The notes under the pieces are model-generated. The model ran no database searches, was not told where the DNA came from, and saw only the letters and a list, made by a program, of their open reading frames with translations. Both the position numbers and the translations under genes were made by a program. From contig NC_030383.2 in the NCBI RefSeq assembly GCF_001625215.2, positions 6,584,779 to 6,648,778 on the forward strand: 64,000 nucleotides of DNA, in the 5' to 3' direction. Below, one piece after another: positions 48,901 through 60,094 of this stretch. Position 1 is the stretch's first letter; every line of letters starts with the position of its first letter. The stretch comes from Daucus carota subsp. sativus (taxonomy: Eukaryota > Streptophyta > Magnoliopsida > Apiales > Apiaceae).

Positions 48901-49263
48901 TGTTTAAACACAGGACCAGGACTCCAGGAGAGTGCTTGAATAGTACTGCTAAATGTTTATAGATGAACGATAACAAAAAGAAGATACAACACCCTCAAAA
49001 GAAAATGTTCCACAAAGCCCATAGAACACTAGTGCAAGATCCACCTAATAGTATCTGAGGCTAGTATCTTAATTTCTCAAATAATGGGAGCCATTCTAAG
49101 CACTTTAGCTACACAAGTTACGGCTGATTATATATGGCCTCTCATCTAAATAATATTGTTGTATATTGGTATAAGTCGTTAAGATTAAGATTGAGATAGT
49201 TCGGGCGACTAGATAAATTTGATCTTTACAGGTATTGACGGAGTAATTGAAGATTTGTACTAG
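45928..49263 (+). CDS. CCB2: CCB2, cytochrome b6 haem ci attachment factor
   Basis: Seven exons: 45928-46126, 46216-46334, 46435-46506, 47021-47164, 47321-47474, 48565-48732 and 49232-49263. They join in frame by GT-AG to 295 aa. The serine/threonine-rich N-terminus is a chloroplast transit peptide. LNLSVLRFTLGIPGLDESNLPKW leads to two membrane helices (WIGYAFGSLLMLNHFVG and EALGISLAAFSVFVPFLGKF). A stroma/lumen domain follows, with EDLAWGTYILLRNTNTVSVL and RDRLWIGAIADKYKG near the end. This matches CCB2 (HCF208), which works with CCB1, CCB3 and CCB4 in the thylakoid to attach haem ci covalently to cytochrome b6. The paralog CCB4 is the main alternative, but the N-terminal block favours CCB2. 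A MITE sits in intron 5. Confidence 0.85.
47570..47835. mobile_element. 266 bp MITE in CCB2 intron 5, 7 bp duplication
   Basis: Ends GGGTCGCGCTCAAGAGAGAACC and, reversed from the right, GGGTCATGTTCCTCTTAGAACC form about 22 bp inverted repeats. TATTTAC occurs directly at both borders (47563-47569 and 47836-47842). Internal words such as GAGGTTCTGCTGCAGAACC are palindromic. Confidence 0.88.
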
Positions 49264-51098
49264 AAGATGCTTGTTTGAAATATATCTTGTTACTCACCGT
49301 AACCTTTTCTTAACCATTTCTTGCTCAGGTTACTGAAGATTCTTCGGTTGTCCTTGTTACGATGTAAGTGTTTATCAAATAAATTTCTCCATCTCACTCG
49401 ATTTTTTTAAATCCTTGTTACGATGAGAGATATTGTAAATATTTTGATAGTAAGACTTGTGCTTTAAGATGGGAGTTGGGAAAATCAGTAACTGTTAGAA
49501 GGAGAATTGTAGAGGTGAAAGCTGTGAATATGATCAAGGACTTGGATCTTGGTAGTTCAAGAGTTATTTTTAAGTCTGAACATATATATTCAAAGAAACG
49601 TATAGTTATCATATATGAATTTTCATGTAAAGAATGAGAGATTGCAGTTGGTAAGCATGTTTCTTAAAGGTAATTACAAGAGGTACAAATTAAATAGAAA
49701 AATAGTAAACAAATTCCAAATTCTACTGTTTAATATTAGTTTAAATCACTAGATGTCGATTGTGGAACATCTACAGTGGCCTATAGAGTAAATTTTGGAG
49801 CTTATTTGTTTATTTATTTATTTATTTCTAATATCTGAAGTAACATGTGTTTAATTAACTGCAGATATTATGCTTTATACATAATATTGTGTATGGTGGA
49901 TACTAGTAATTTTGTCTATTTGTGGAAATAAAAACGGAAGTAGCTGATCACATGAACACACTTCTTGATCAATTCTTAATCGGGATTGCAATAAATTCTG
50001 TCCAACTCATCTTGGCAGCGAGCTGTCTACGCCTTCTTGGAGACAGGAACAAGTCCGTTGTCTGGTTTTTGCAAACCTCGGATCTCTAGCCACTTATACT
50101 ATAAAAGAAGCAGAAAAAAAGATCAGCAAATCGGCCAGTAAGTACACAAATGTGGAGTAAGGGTAACACATGAATATTGGTTTTGCAAGATATAAACCAG
50201 GCATCAGCCTTAAGCTTTCTAACAGTGCGCGTCATCAATGAATGAGCTAACAGCAGAGATCAAACTGCTTGAAGTTGCTAGGGAGGTTGCATCCTTGTCA
50301 TTCAACTTCAATCAGTTTGACATTATTTGAAGCGGACCCTTGTTCTTAGAGAGATCAATGATTCTGTAGTTAAGTATATAACCGAACCGGAAGTTTCCAA
50401 GAAGCATCCATGTAGAGTGTTTGCTCCTACAACGGGTGTTGGTGAAAAGGATTCGCCAACAGAGTTGTGCTGATTATAATGATCTCCTGATTTTTTTTGA
50501 TAAATGATGATAAATTTTTCTTGTGAACAGAATTAACATTACTACTTTAGATTTTTGAATATGTCTTCTATATCTTTTAAAAGTGGAGTATATATAAAAA
50601 TTTCTAAAAGTCATAAATTATAATTTGTAATAACTTTTTTAAAATATCAAAATTTAAACCAAAAACTATATGAGTATAATTTTTCAAATTTAGATAATAA
50701 TCATTGGGGTTACTAAACTTTCAGACAAAACCAGTTTAGATAATCAATTCTTTTTAGAATAATCATCTAAATTTTTAGATAATTATTTACTTTTATATCT
50801 GATAATTTATAAGTATCAAAAAATTTGAATACGTAACATAAAAACCATTTCTTATTTATAAATAAATTTTCACTCACAAAGATTAAATACTTTCATTAAA
50901 AACCAAACAATGCTTTAAGTTTGATCAGATTGCACCTCACCCACCCTGTATGTACTAGAAAAGTAAGTTACAGCTTCAACTTACAAAGAAAAAGTCAAAT
51001 ATTCTTGCTGAAAATCAATTAAAATAGTAAAACGGTTATATTATTACTCAAAACACCCAAATAAAAAAGAAAATAAAGATTCTCTAATAAAAAACGAT
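49264..51098. other. CCB2 3' flank and intergenic DNA
   Basis: AT-rich. Includes the gene remnant at 50020-50475 (listed separately). A short open frame at 49418-49612 on the minus strand has no recognisable character. Nothing else is supportable. Confidence 0.45.
50020..50475 (+). pseudogene. Remnant of an unrecognised gene
   Basis: Separate in-frame coding-like pieces lie on the plus strand: LVFANLGSLATYTIKEAEKK just before a GTAAGT at about 50141; NELTAEIKLLEVAREVASLS near 50235-50320; and, after a frame break, RTLVLREINDSVVKYITEPE running to PTELC and a stop at about 50471. Their helical, charged composition is unlike the surrounding AT-rich DNA. I do not recognise the family. The first segment also reads sensibly on the minus strand (YKWLEIRGLQKPDNGLVPVS), so strand is not certain. 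Confidence 0.3.
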
Positions 51099-51160
51099 GG
51101 GTATTGCTAAATACACTTCACTTTTACTTTGTGCTTCTTAGAAATTACAGAGATTCCAAA

Positions 51161-51304
51161 TATAACCCTTAACTTATTAATTGTATTCAACCCTAATAAA
51201 TACGTTTGTGACTCTCAGGTAATGATATCACGTATAACCCTTAACTTATTAATTGTATTCAACCCTAATAAATACGTTTGTGACTCTCAGGTAATGATAT
51301 CACG
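51161..51304 (+). repeat. 72 bp perfect tandem duplication
   Basis: Units 51161-51232 and 51233-51304 are identical as far as I can read, each beginning TATAACCCTTAACTTATTAA and ending GGTAATGATATCACG. The repeat lies just inside the left end of the 2.3 kb element. Confidence 0.93.
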
Positions 51305-52052
51305 CGTACGTGTATATTTGTAGCATTTGTTAGCACTCACACTTCAAACACTTTCTTACTTTTTGTAACTTTTAAGATGCTTAGATTTTAACTCGAAAAC
51401 ATATATTCTCTTCAGAGAAAAATTATAAAATATATATAGAGTAAGAAACTGTTAACTTTTTAAAATTTTATGTTATTCAGATTTTAGTCCATCCCAATTA
51501 TCAGGCTCTGACAGTATAGTTTTAAAATTTTAAATTGTTTTGATTAAATGAGAATGAACAAAGTAAAAAATAAAATAAACATGTCTATAAAAATTTAAAG
51601 AGATGGATGGAATTATATATAAAGTCAAATATTTTAGTGATAAAATTACATATAAAGTCAAATAAAATTATATGAATAAATATTAAATATATAAATTATC
51701 TTTCTAAATTTTAATACATATTAAAGATTCTAGACCATCTAAAGGTTATATTATAAAAAATATCAAGTATTTTTTATTTTAACTAAAATATCATATCAAA
51801 CGCTAGTATTATTTTTTTAATATTAAAAATTAAGTATTTTCTATTTGACTAAAATATTTATATCGAACACTAGTGTTAACTTTTTAATATTTTATGTATT
51901 GAGATTTTAGCCAATTACAGCCATAATGACTTTTTGCCACTGGACTCGTAGTGAAGTTTCAAAATTTTAACTTGTTTTGATTAAATGAGAATGAACAAAG
52001 TAAAAAAAACTTCCACATCGACAAAAATCAAAAAAGTGAATAAAATTATATT

Positions 52053-52900
52053 GGGATCTTTTTAAAAATACCCATCTGTAAAATTAGTTTTTTAAAAATA
52101 CTACCATCTTTTTCATTGTTTTTAAAAATACCTTTTCATAAAATTTTTTTTCAAAAATACGATTTGCAACTTTTGCAACCTCATTTGCAACCTTGGGCGG
52201 CGCAGCCGTAAAAGTTGCAAATGAGGTTGCAAAAGTTGCAAATAAAAATGGAAAGTTGCAACTGCAATTGCAACTAGTTCAACTGAAAACTGTAAGTTGC
52301 AAATGAGGTTGCAAAAGTTGCAAATGAGGTTGCAAATGAAGTTGCAACTGCAGTTGCAACTTTTGCAACTGCAGTTGCAACTTCATTTGCAACCTCAGTT
52401 GCAACTAAATGCAATTGAAAACTATATATAGTTGCAAATGAGGTTGCAAAAGTTGCAAATGAGGTTGCAACTGCAGTTGCAACTTTTGCAACCTCAGTTG
52501 CAACTAAATGCAACTGAAAACTGTAAGTAACAACAGATGTTTGGTGTGCCCCTGGCGGGGCCATTAGATTACAATAGAATCAACTGAATGCAACCATATG
52601 CAACTGAATACAACCATATGCAACCATATATGCAATTACAAATCCTGATTTCGAGTTCCAGTTTTCAAATGTCATTTTCGACCTCATTTTCGACCTCATT
52701 TTCGACCTTATTTCCAGTTCCAACTGGAAATCAGGTTGCAACACGGCTGGCGCCGCCTGTAGTTGCAAATGAGGTTCCAAAAGTTGCAAACTGTATTTTT
52801 GAAAAATAAATTTTATGAAAAGGTATTTTTAAAAATAATTCTGGAAGGTAGTATTTTTGAAAACAATAAAAGAAAAGTTAGGTAGTTTTGTAGATTTCCC
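52053..52900. mobile_element. 848 bp non-autonomous Mutator-like element, 9 bp target duplication
   Basis: Perfect 9 bp direct repeats AATTATATT flank it (52044-52052 and 52901-52909), the hallmark size of Mutator-like insertions. Termini start GGGATCTTTTTAAAAATACC and, reversed from the right, GGGAAATCTACAAAACTACC. Long imperfect inverted ends of about 120 bp follow, sharing AAAAATACTACC and AAAAATACCTTTTCATAAAA. The interior is dominated by GTTGCAAATGAG and GTTGCAAAAGTTGCAA words on both strands, plus a GC-rich pair (GGCGGCGCAGCCG and CGGCTGGCGCCGCC). The open frame at 52274-52564 only reflects this repeat. It is inserted in the larger 2.3 kb element. Confidence 0.93.
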
Positions 52901-53437
52901 AATTATATTTAAAATCACATATTTTAGTAATAAAATTATATATATAGTCAAATAAAATTATATGAATAAATATTATATATATATATATTTAAATTATCTT
53001 TCTAAATTCTTAATACATATTAAAGGTTCTAGGCCAGTTTAAAGTTATAATATAAAAATATTAAATATCATCTAATATAACCTCAAAATTTTAAGTTATT
53101 TAAATTAAAGTTGAGAATGAATAAGTAATGTTTAAACAAAAAATAATAAAAAAATAAATCAACATATATTGATAAAATATTAGTAGACACTTACATAATA
53201 TATTGATCGAAATAAATAAATAAATATATTACTTAGTTGGCGCATGAATGTGTTTATTGCATTCATCTATCCTGTTCACTCGCACAAAAAACTAGGGCTA
53301 AATTTAATTCCGTATACCAGCTGCACAAAACCTTAGGAAGGACATATTTGTAATCTCTGTGAACTGCACAAAGTAAAAGTGAAGTGTATTCAGCAATTAT
53401 GAAAACGATTTGTATGGTAATTTAAAATTAATTAATA

Positions 53438-53740
53438 CTCCTTCCGTCCCTATTTATCTGTCACTTTGGAAGTAAAAATTTATCCCTATTTATCTGTCTA
53501 TTTATACTTTCAAAACTAATTTAATGATAGTTTTTCAAATATATCTCCATAATTTCAATTTTCAAGGCTTGACTTATTTAAAACTTGGTTGAATTCATGT
53601 TTTCCAGACATAAAGTAGAGGTATTCCACCATTTTCAAGATATTAATTAGAGGTATTTAATGAAAAAGTTCATACAATCAATTAATCCTTAGTATGTATT
53701 TTTTTTTCCAAAATGGACACATAAAAAAGGATGTAGGGAG
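53438..53740. mobile_element. Stowaway-type MITE upstream of MSBP
   Basis: 303 bp, opening CTCCTTCCGTCCCTATTTAT and closing AAAAAAGGATGTAGGGAG, with TA at 53436-53437 and 53741-53742. The left arm repeats TCCCTATTTATCTGTC twice. It ends 190 bp before the MSBP start codon. Confidence 0.85.
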
Positions 53741-53930
53741 TATATAATATTCTCAAAAATTTAGGTAGGTGCATTTTTAATGAGGGAGTCAAAGCCGGAC
53801 GAAGAGAGAAGACAAGACGCCTAAATTATAGAGCAACAACAAGGCGAGTAGGTAGCGGATAAGCAGCAGCTCTTCAATTGTGTATCTATAATCTATACTT
53901 ACACACTTTGAAACCCTAGCTAATTGATCA

Positions 53931-54267
53931 ATGGCGATTGAGTTATGGGAGACGCTCAAAGAGTCTATTACGGTTTACACCGGTCTATCTCCGGCGACTT
54001 TTTTCACGGTTGTGGCTATAGGACTTGCCTTGTACTACGTCGTTTCGGAGCTGTTTGGACCGTCTCCTCAGGCTCAGTATAAGAGAAATAGAGATGCTGA
54101 TGAAGATGCGCAGCCTCTTCCCCCGCCGGTTCAGCTCGGCGAGATTACCGAGGAGGAGTTGAAAACTTATGATGGGACTGATCCTAAAAAGCCTCTGCTT
54201 ATGGCTATTAAAGGTCAGATCTATGATGTCTCTCAGAGCAGGTATACATCTTTCTCCCTCCCCTCCC

Positions 54268-54328
<61 letters not shown>

Positions 54329-55396
54329 TCCCTCTCCCTCTCCCTCTCCCTCTCCCTCTCTCTCTCCCTCTCCCTCTCCCTCTCTCTCTCTCTCCCCCCC
54401 CCCTCCCTCCCCCACCCCTCGTGTGTGTGAATTTGATTGTTATTATATGAATCATGTTAGTATGATTGATTTGAGGTGTCTTGATATGTTGATTTAATTT
54501 AATTTCAGATTTTTGAGCTTGATTTGTGAAATTGTGTGTTGGTTTATAATGAATTAGTTCGATTATGTCAATTTTGATTGGCTTGTAGAATGTTGTTGGT
54601 GGATTTGTAAAGGTGTTTTTTTTGGGAAGTAGATATGTGTTTTGAGAGGAATTGGTTGATAAGTTTATATGTGATATGTATTGTGAATGTCTGAATGAGC
54701 TTGCTTGTGTATCTAAAATAGAACCTTGACATTTGTCTTGACTAATAGCCTTAAATGGAATAGTAGTGTTCGACAATGAGCTAACAAAATTGTTGTTTAC
54801 GAAAATATATATTTGTCAAGAAGATTGCTATATCACAACTATCTCCTTCCCCCAGGTTTCCCCTTAAAAGAAAAAAACACAAGATATTGACTTATAGAGC
54901 ATGTAGATCATACATTTTGTGATGATATCAAAAAACAACACACCTTAACAAGCTATTGCTGATAAATTCGTATTTGTTTACATTTGATGCGATACAATAT
55001 ACATATCTCATACGTCTTATTAATTGGTATACTGAACCTATATGAGCATTTAGGATGTTTTATGGACCTGGCGGGCCATATGCACTATTTGCCGGAAAGG
55101 ATGCAAGCAGAGCTCTTGCGAAGATGTCATTTGAGGACAAAGATCTGACTTCAGATCTTACTGGTCTTGGTGTATTTGAGCTTGAGGCCTTGCAAGATTG
55201 GGAATATAAGTTCATGAGCAAGTATGTTAAAGTTGGAACCATCAAGCAGACAGTGCCGGTGACAGATGGGTCAACTGCAAGTGGAACAACTGAAGCTACC
55301 GAAGCTATTGGAGGTGATGCTAAGCCTGTAGAAGATGCTCCATCAGAGTCTGTGGCCACAGAACCAAAGGAAATCCCAGCAGTAGGTGAAACCTGA
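53931..55396 (+). CDS. MSBP1: Membrane steroid-binding protein (MAPR family)
   Basis: Two exons, 53931-54241 and 55054-55396, join AG|G to give 217 aa, close to Arabidopsis MSBP1. A short N-terminal segment (MAIELWETLKESITVYTGLS) precedes one membrane helix (about 21-43, FFTVVAIGLALYYVVSELF). A cytochrome b5-like steroid/haem-binding domain covers about 70-168: ITEEELKTYDGTDPKKPLLM, IKGQIYDVSQSRMFYGPGGP, YALFAGKDASRALAKMSF. The tail is acidic and low-complexity. As in other MAPR proteins, the axial histidines of true cytochrome b5 are absent and tyrosines occupy the pocket. The family sits in plasma or ER membranes; in Arabidopsis it restrains brassinosteroid signalling and scaffolds ER P450s for lignin synthesis. 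Paralog MSBP2 is the alternative name. The intron begins with a long (TC)n tract. Confidence 0.92.
54250..54420 (+). repeat. (TC)n/(CCCTCT)n microsatellite in the MSBP intron
   Basis: A pure TC run from about 54271 to 54322 passes into CCCTCT hexamer repeats and a C-rich end. It starts within 30 bases of the exon 1 donor. The long open frames across this tract on both strands (serine/leucine/proline or arginine/glutamate strings) are artefacts. Confidence 0.95.
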
Positions 55397-57149
55397 TAAA
55401 GTGTTATTTCATGGATGTCGTAGAAGTGTTGCAGAGATGTTCTGGTGGAGAAACTAATGATGAAGATATATATATGGAAGTGTGAATGATGTTTTGGTGT
55501 TTGTGTTTCTTATATATACATAACGTCATTGCATATTCCAAGTTTAGGGGATCAGATTAAACTTCGATACTAAGCTGTAATAAATAATGAATTCTGCGTG
55601 TCAAACTACCAGGTTGTTGAATTAATGCCGTTGTTATCTGAATAAACAGGAATCCAATCTGCAGCGTGGGCACCTCTTCTAAACTCACTTTTTGGCATCA
55701 GCTCAAGATTTTCACCTTTCATCTGGTTTTGTGATGAAACTAATTCTAATTTATTGCTTTTGGTGAATTGACGTGTTCTTACTTTTCAGCAAAAAAAAGT
55801 GCGACAAGCTAACAATACTTTGTTGTCACTTATGTAAACATTTGTAGATGGGATAAAGGGCAGCTAAAATTCGGATATTCATGGTGGTGACGAATTAATA
55901 TTATCAGTCTCTATACAAGTATCTATACATAATGACAGACTATATCTAACTAGGATTTTTTGAGGATTTTTTGCCCGCTACGCATGGTTATAGAGATGAG
56001 TTTTTAATTAAAATTAATTATGCAAAGATTTTGAGAAAGAAATGCAATAAAAAAATAATTTATTGAAACAATTTTCTGATTTTGTGGATGAAAAATGTAT
56101 TATGCTCATAATAAAAGTGAACATTAATTTGAGTTCATATGATTTCAAATGTTAGCTTGTGGGCAATTACAAAAAATTAAAATTAATTGTTTTTTGTTAC
56201 TAATAATTTGCTTGTAATAAAGAGTATTTACACCCATTTTTATATTAAAAAGCTGAACAGAGAGCTTCTTCTATGAAACGACTAAACCTTCACCGTAAAA
56301 GATCTCCTCCGCCAATAGCTTCAAATTTAAAGACGGTGAGAAAGTTTGCAACGACTTCAAGCTTGAAGGCGATGAGACTCTGCTGTTCGAGTTTTCTTTG
56401 GATTTTCACTCTGTAGCCAGCAATCTCAAAACACAAACATATAATTAAAGCACAGCCAGAAACAGATGTCATCCAACAAAAGTGGTTTCAAAGAATATTA
56501 AATAGTATTAGAAGTAGTTTCAAATAATATTAAATTTGCTCATCCACTAATATTAAATAATATTTTATGTGAAAATTGTGCACATATTAAATATGTTAAT
56601 TTTTGAATCAAGACGTGAATAGAAAAACAGTAATTTATAATACTTTACGGCACATACTAAAAGTTAGAATTTTGAATTTTGTATCAAAATAAATGATATT
56701 ACATTCATGACATGGATATGAAAAAGAATTTAATTAGTCATTTCGACATTTAGAGTAATTTTCAATTAAATTATCTTATAAAAATTCACACAAATTTTTA
56801 CATTTTTTAATTATAAATATTAACTTGAAAACTATCAACTCGTTTTTTAAGTTCAGGTCATATGATATACAAAAGCACAATCCAAATTCAAAAAAAATTG
56901 AACAGAAACCTTTTGCATCTTTAAATCATCAGTTTCTCATCCAAAACTTACTGTTGCAAACTTAATTTACTGGCACACTCCATCTCATACGGCCGGCATC
57001 AAAATGATTCACCACACTATTAATAAAATATCTATTCTCATTTTTGCCCAACTACAAATAATATATATCTGTTTTAAAAACAACAATATACCACCAAATA
57101 TCACACATATAAGTTCACAATAAAAGGGATCATCTATTAAAATTATATC
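55397..57149. other. MSBP 3' flank and intergenic DNA
   Basis: 3' UTR of MSBP to about 55,600, then AT-rich sequence. I see no defined repeat ends and no coding exon. The minus-strand frame at 56290-56472 has no recognisable features. Confidence 0.5.
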
Positions 57150-59734
57150 CTGAAAAACTGGACTTCATGATGGCATATTTACTGGTTCGGGATCAACTGA
57201 GCTCTTTACATTTCGCAGCTCAAACTTCTTCTTGAATACTTTTTCTTTGAGTGATTCAACCTGGTGAATACAAAAGATTAAACTTCTTACTCAAACCAAC
57301 AACTGAACTTGAGTGTGAAACTATTTATCATTTTACACAAACCTGGGGAGAGTAAAGTTGCAGACCTGAAAATTTTACCAAATAGCATGTTTCAACCTCT
57401 GGGAGCTTCCAAGAAGAAGCAGAAGGTTTGATAAGTGACATCATGTCCAAAGGATAAGTGGCAGACATTGCAATTATTCCAGCACAAGCTCCAGCTCCAA
57501 GGCGCAATAAAGGAGTCAGCTGAGCATCCTATGCCAAAATAACAATATAAATAATTAAGATTTTCATTTTCTTCATCAAAAATCATTGGAATTGAAGAAC
57601 TAAAACAGCTACAACTCTTGAACTACAGCAAAGGGATAACATATTAGCATATTGTGATTAAATAGAAAATCTGACGTGAAAATATATCAGCTATCCACAA
57701 GGACACAGTCGTTTGTTTATAGGAGTAATCTCATAAATGCCTTGAGAGACAATGATGCTTTTGCCTTATGGTCATCAGGCATACAACCGAGCATAGAAAA
57801 TATTTCAAATACACTTAATTTTAGTTTATATGTGGAAACTACTGAATTGCAATAGTAGAGTAAAAAAAAAAAACATACCATTGCCAGTTTGCTGCTGATA
57901 GCCTGATACAACAGGATACCAAAGAATGTAGATAATTGAATACTTATTGTGCAAATGCTGAAATAGGGTCCCATTAGGCGCAAACTCAAATACCAAAGAA
58001 AGCAATAGCTGAAACCTATTGTTCAGCATGTATATTTTCTGATGCTTATGTAAGCAACTAACCTGCTTCCCATACACAAATTCAGACATGCTGGTGAATA
58101 TCCTGTTGCTCTGGTCACTGTCATCGTCCCCTGCAGATTCAATACATTAGAAAATTATACCAATTACATTCATGGCCTTTTTAGGCTGCCCTGTAGTCGC
58201 GCAAATCTCATCATCGGAGTATTCTAATTCAAGATCTGGAGTCATAGGATGTCTGCAAAAATAAAAATTGGCTCGAGCCTCAGTTTCTTGTTACACACAC
58301 ATTACCTCTTTTGATCTATAATGAATACCTGAATCATATGCCACACACATTACCATGCCTTTTTAAAAATACAGGGGCCATGATTTCCATGAACCTGCAA
58401 TCAGAAGAGGTCAGTGAGAAAAAAACTCCATATTCCCTGAGCATTTACCATGCGAAACAACCGCATTATATAGTAAAATCTGAAAAAATAGAAATCCATA
58501 CGCTGTGCAGGGTGGTAAATGAGGATCTTTACACCATCCCGGTCTCTCCTTTGTTTCCCTATAAAATGTAAAACAAAACAAAAGAAAAATAAATTTCAAT
58601 CAATTTTTATTATAATCATCTCTATGAGGTGAATGGTGTAAGCTCATTTAGAAGTGCAATCATCCTTACTTGCAAGCATCACAATCTTCCCGTCTCTTTG
58701 TTATTCTGCTTTCGACACTTTGACTGCAGATAACATTAAAAATTCTACAGTAAAAAAAGAATGATCACGTTTGTAACTTGTGTATATGTTCTCAGAAGTT
58801 TGGGTGCGTTCAAGACTTTAAGATAAATAATCCAACATCCCCAGTAAAATACCATTTGATTTAAAGGATCAATTACTGGTCAATCATTTGAGTTCTGAAA
58901 CATGATCACAACATAACACACTTGTATATGTATAAGTCAAAAGAAGTATACACTTCAGATCAATAAAAAATCTTTGAGAAGTATAGTAAAACTCTTAAAA
59001 TCAATAAAAATTCTTTCAGAACTATAATCAGACACTTGATATGCAATTTTCAGGTATTTATTATCAACTAAATTTACTCTTTCATAACAACTACCATATT
59101 CATATACAATCGCAATAATAATTATTTGAATCATATCATCACCATCATCACATATGTACTTGCATATCAGCTTCCAAAAAGTACAATAAAATTGAAAAGA
59201 ATTTTAGCCAAACATTTTATTCATACAAAGACAATTATACAGTGATTTACCTTTAATGTCTCTGAAATTATCACATCTTTTGAAACCCGATCCTCATCAC
59301 GCGCTTCATTGTCGATGAATTTGAACACGTATCACATCCTTTGAAACCCAATCTTCATCCTTTGAGTACCCAACAATAAATGTGAGAAATTAATTACTAC
59401 ACACCCAACAATATTTCAGTGGCTGAGGTTAAATAATCTATTTATAAATGAGATAAAATCAGAGGACAGAAGTTGGCTATAGTACCACGCTCGTCTTCCT
59501 CGTGTATCAAATCTTCAAAAGTATATGGAAGCCTGGGTTTTCTGTTCCCCTTCATCATGGATAAATCGTGTCTAACTGCATACGGAATGCAATTTGTATG
59601 AAGTCAAAAGACCCAACTCAATCAACCAAGAAGATAATAACAAAAACGTCAAGCAACTTACAGACATTGTGGCTGTTTGGTGGTTGAATACCTAAATCAC
59701 CATAGTCTTTTCGAAGCTCCATTGTTTGATCCAT
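57150..59734 (-). pseudogene. Mosaic of exon-like fragments from unrelated genes
   Basis: Minus-strand blocks, 5' to 3': exon 59734-59662 (MDQTMELRKDYGDLGIQPPN) with a perfect GTAAGT donor, joining in frame to 59575-59486 (RHDLSMMKGNRKPRLPYTFE). A block near 59310-59250 encodes DNEARDEDRVSKDVIISETL before GTAAAT. Near 58250-58170 lies MTPDLELEYSDDEICATTGQ. Near 58131-58063 lies GDDDSDQSNRIFTSMSEFVY between AG and GT. 58011-57946 encodes LVFEFAPNGTLFQHLHNK, a receptor-like kinase segment. 57918-57880 and 57528-57442 encode YQQQTGN and AQLTPLLRLGAGACAGIIAM plus SATYPLDM, an ADNT1-type mitochondrial carrier. The last block, near 57260-57170, ends RNVKSSVDPEPVNMPS and a stop. The carrier pieces are one base out of frame across their intron and break off after DM. 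No single protein family explains this. Confidence 0.55.
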
Positions 59735-60094
59735 CGCTTACAAAATTTTGTGAGAGGCGTCGATTTGAATTTTGAACCAAATTGTTTCATCACCGATTTG
59801 AAAAGATATTAGGTTTAGTACTGTAGGTGTAAGAGTTGCTTAATCCGGCGACACGTTTCTGAAATGAATGGTGGATCAGTTCAGTGTTGGTAAAGTAGCC
59901 CAATACACAATCTTTCACATATTTTTATTCTGTATTTCAACACATGTGTGAGGCTTGGAGCAGCAAACCGTATGTGAGGAGTTGCATTCTCTTGTAAATA
60001 CGTGGTTTTTTTGGAGGCCTTTTAGTAATCAGGTAGTGTATTAGCCTTCAGGCTTTATAATATAAATAGATGCATTCTACTACCTGAGATGGAG

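Larger units (their letters stand above)
51099..53401. mobile_element. 2.3 kb inverted-repeat element hosting a nested transposon
   Basis: The left end (51103 on) reads ATTGCTAAATACACTTCACT and the right end, reversed, ATTGCTGAATACACTTCACT. The match continues through TTTACTTTGTGC (32 bp, one mismatch) and more loosely through AGAGATTNCAAATAT. AAAACGAT occurs at 51091-51098 and again at 53402-53409, a likely 8 bp target duplication. The interior is AT-rich and repetitive; the block GATTTTAG...GATTAAATGAGAATGAACAA occurs at least twice (near 51480-51560 and 51900-52000). No transposase frame was found. Superfamily uncertain; the 8 bp duplication points to hAT. Confidence 0.75.

Noticed and set aside
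52274-52564. 96-residue frame of VATAVAKVATSFAT repeats
   Set aside because: Produced by GTTGCAAATGAG tandem words in the Mutator-like MITE, not by protein-coding constraint.
53985-54776. 263-residue minus-strand open frame with arginine/glutamate/glycine strings
   Set aside because: It is a read-through of the (TC)n microsatellite and the antisense of MSBP exon 1; no independent coding signal.
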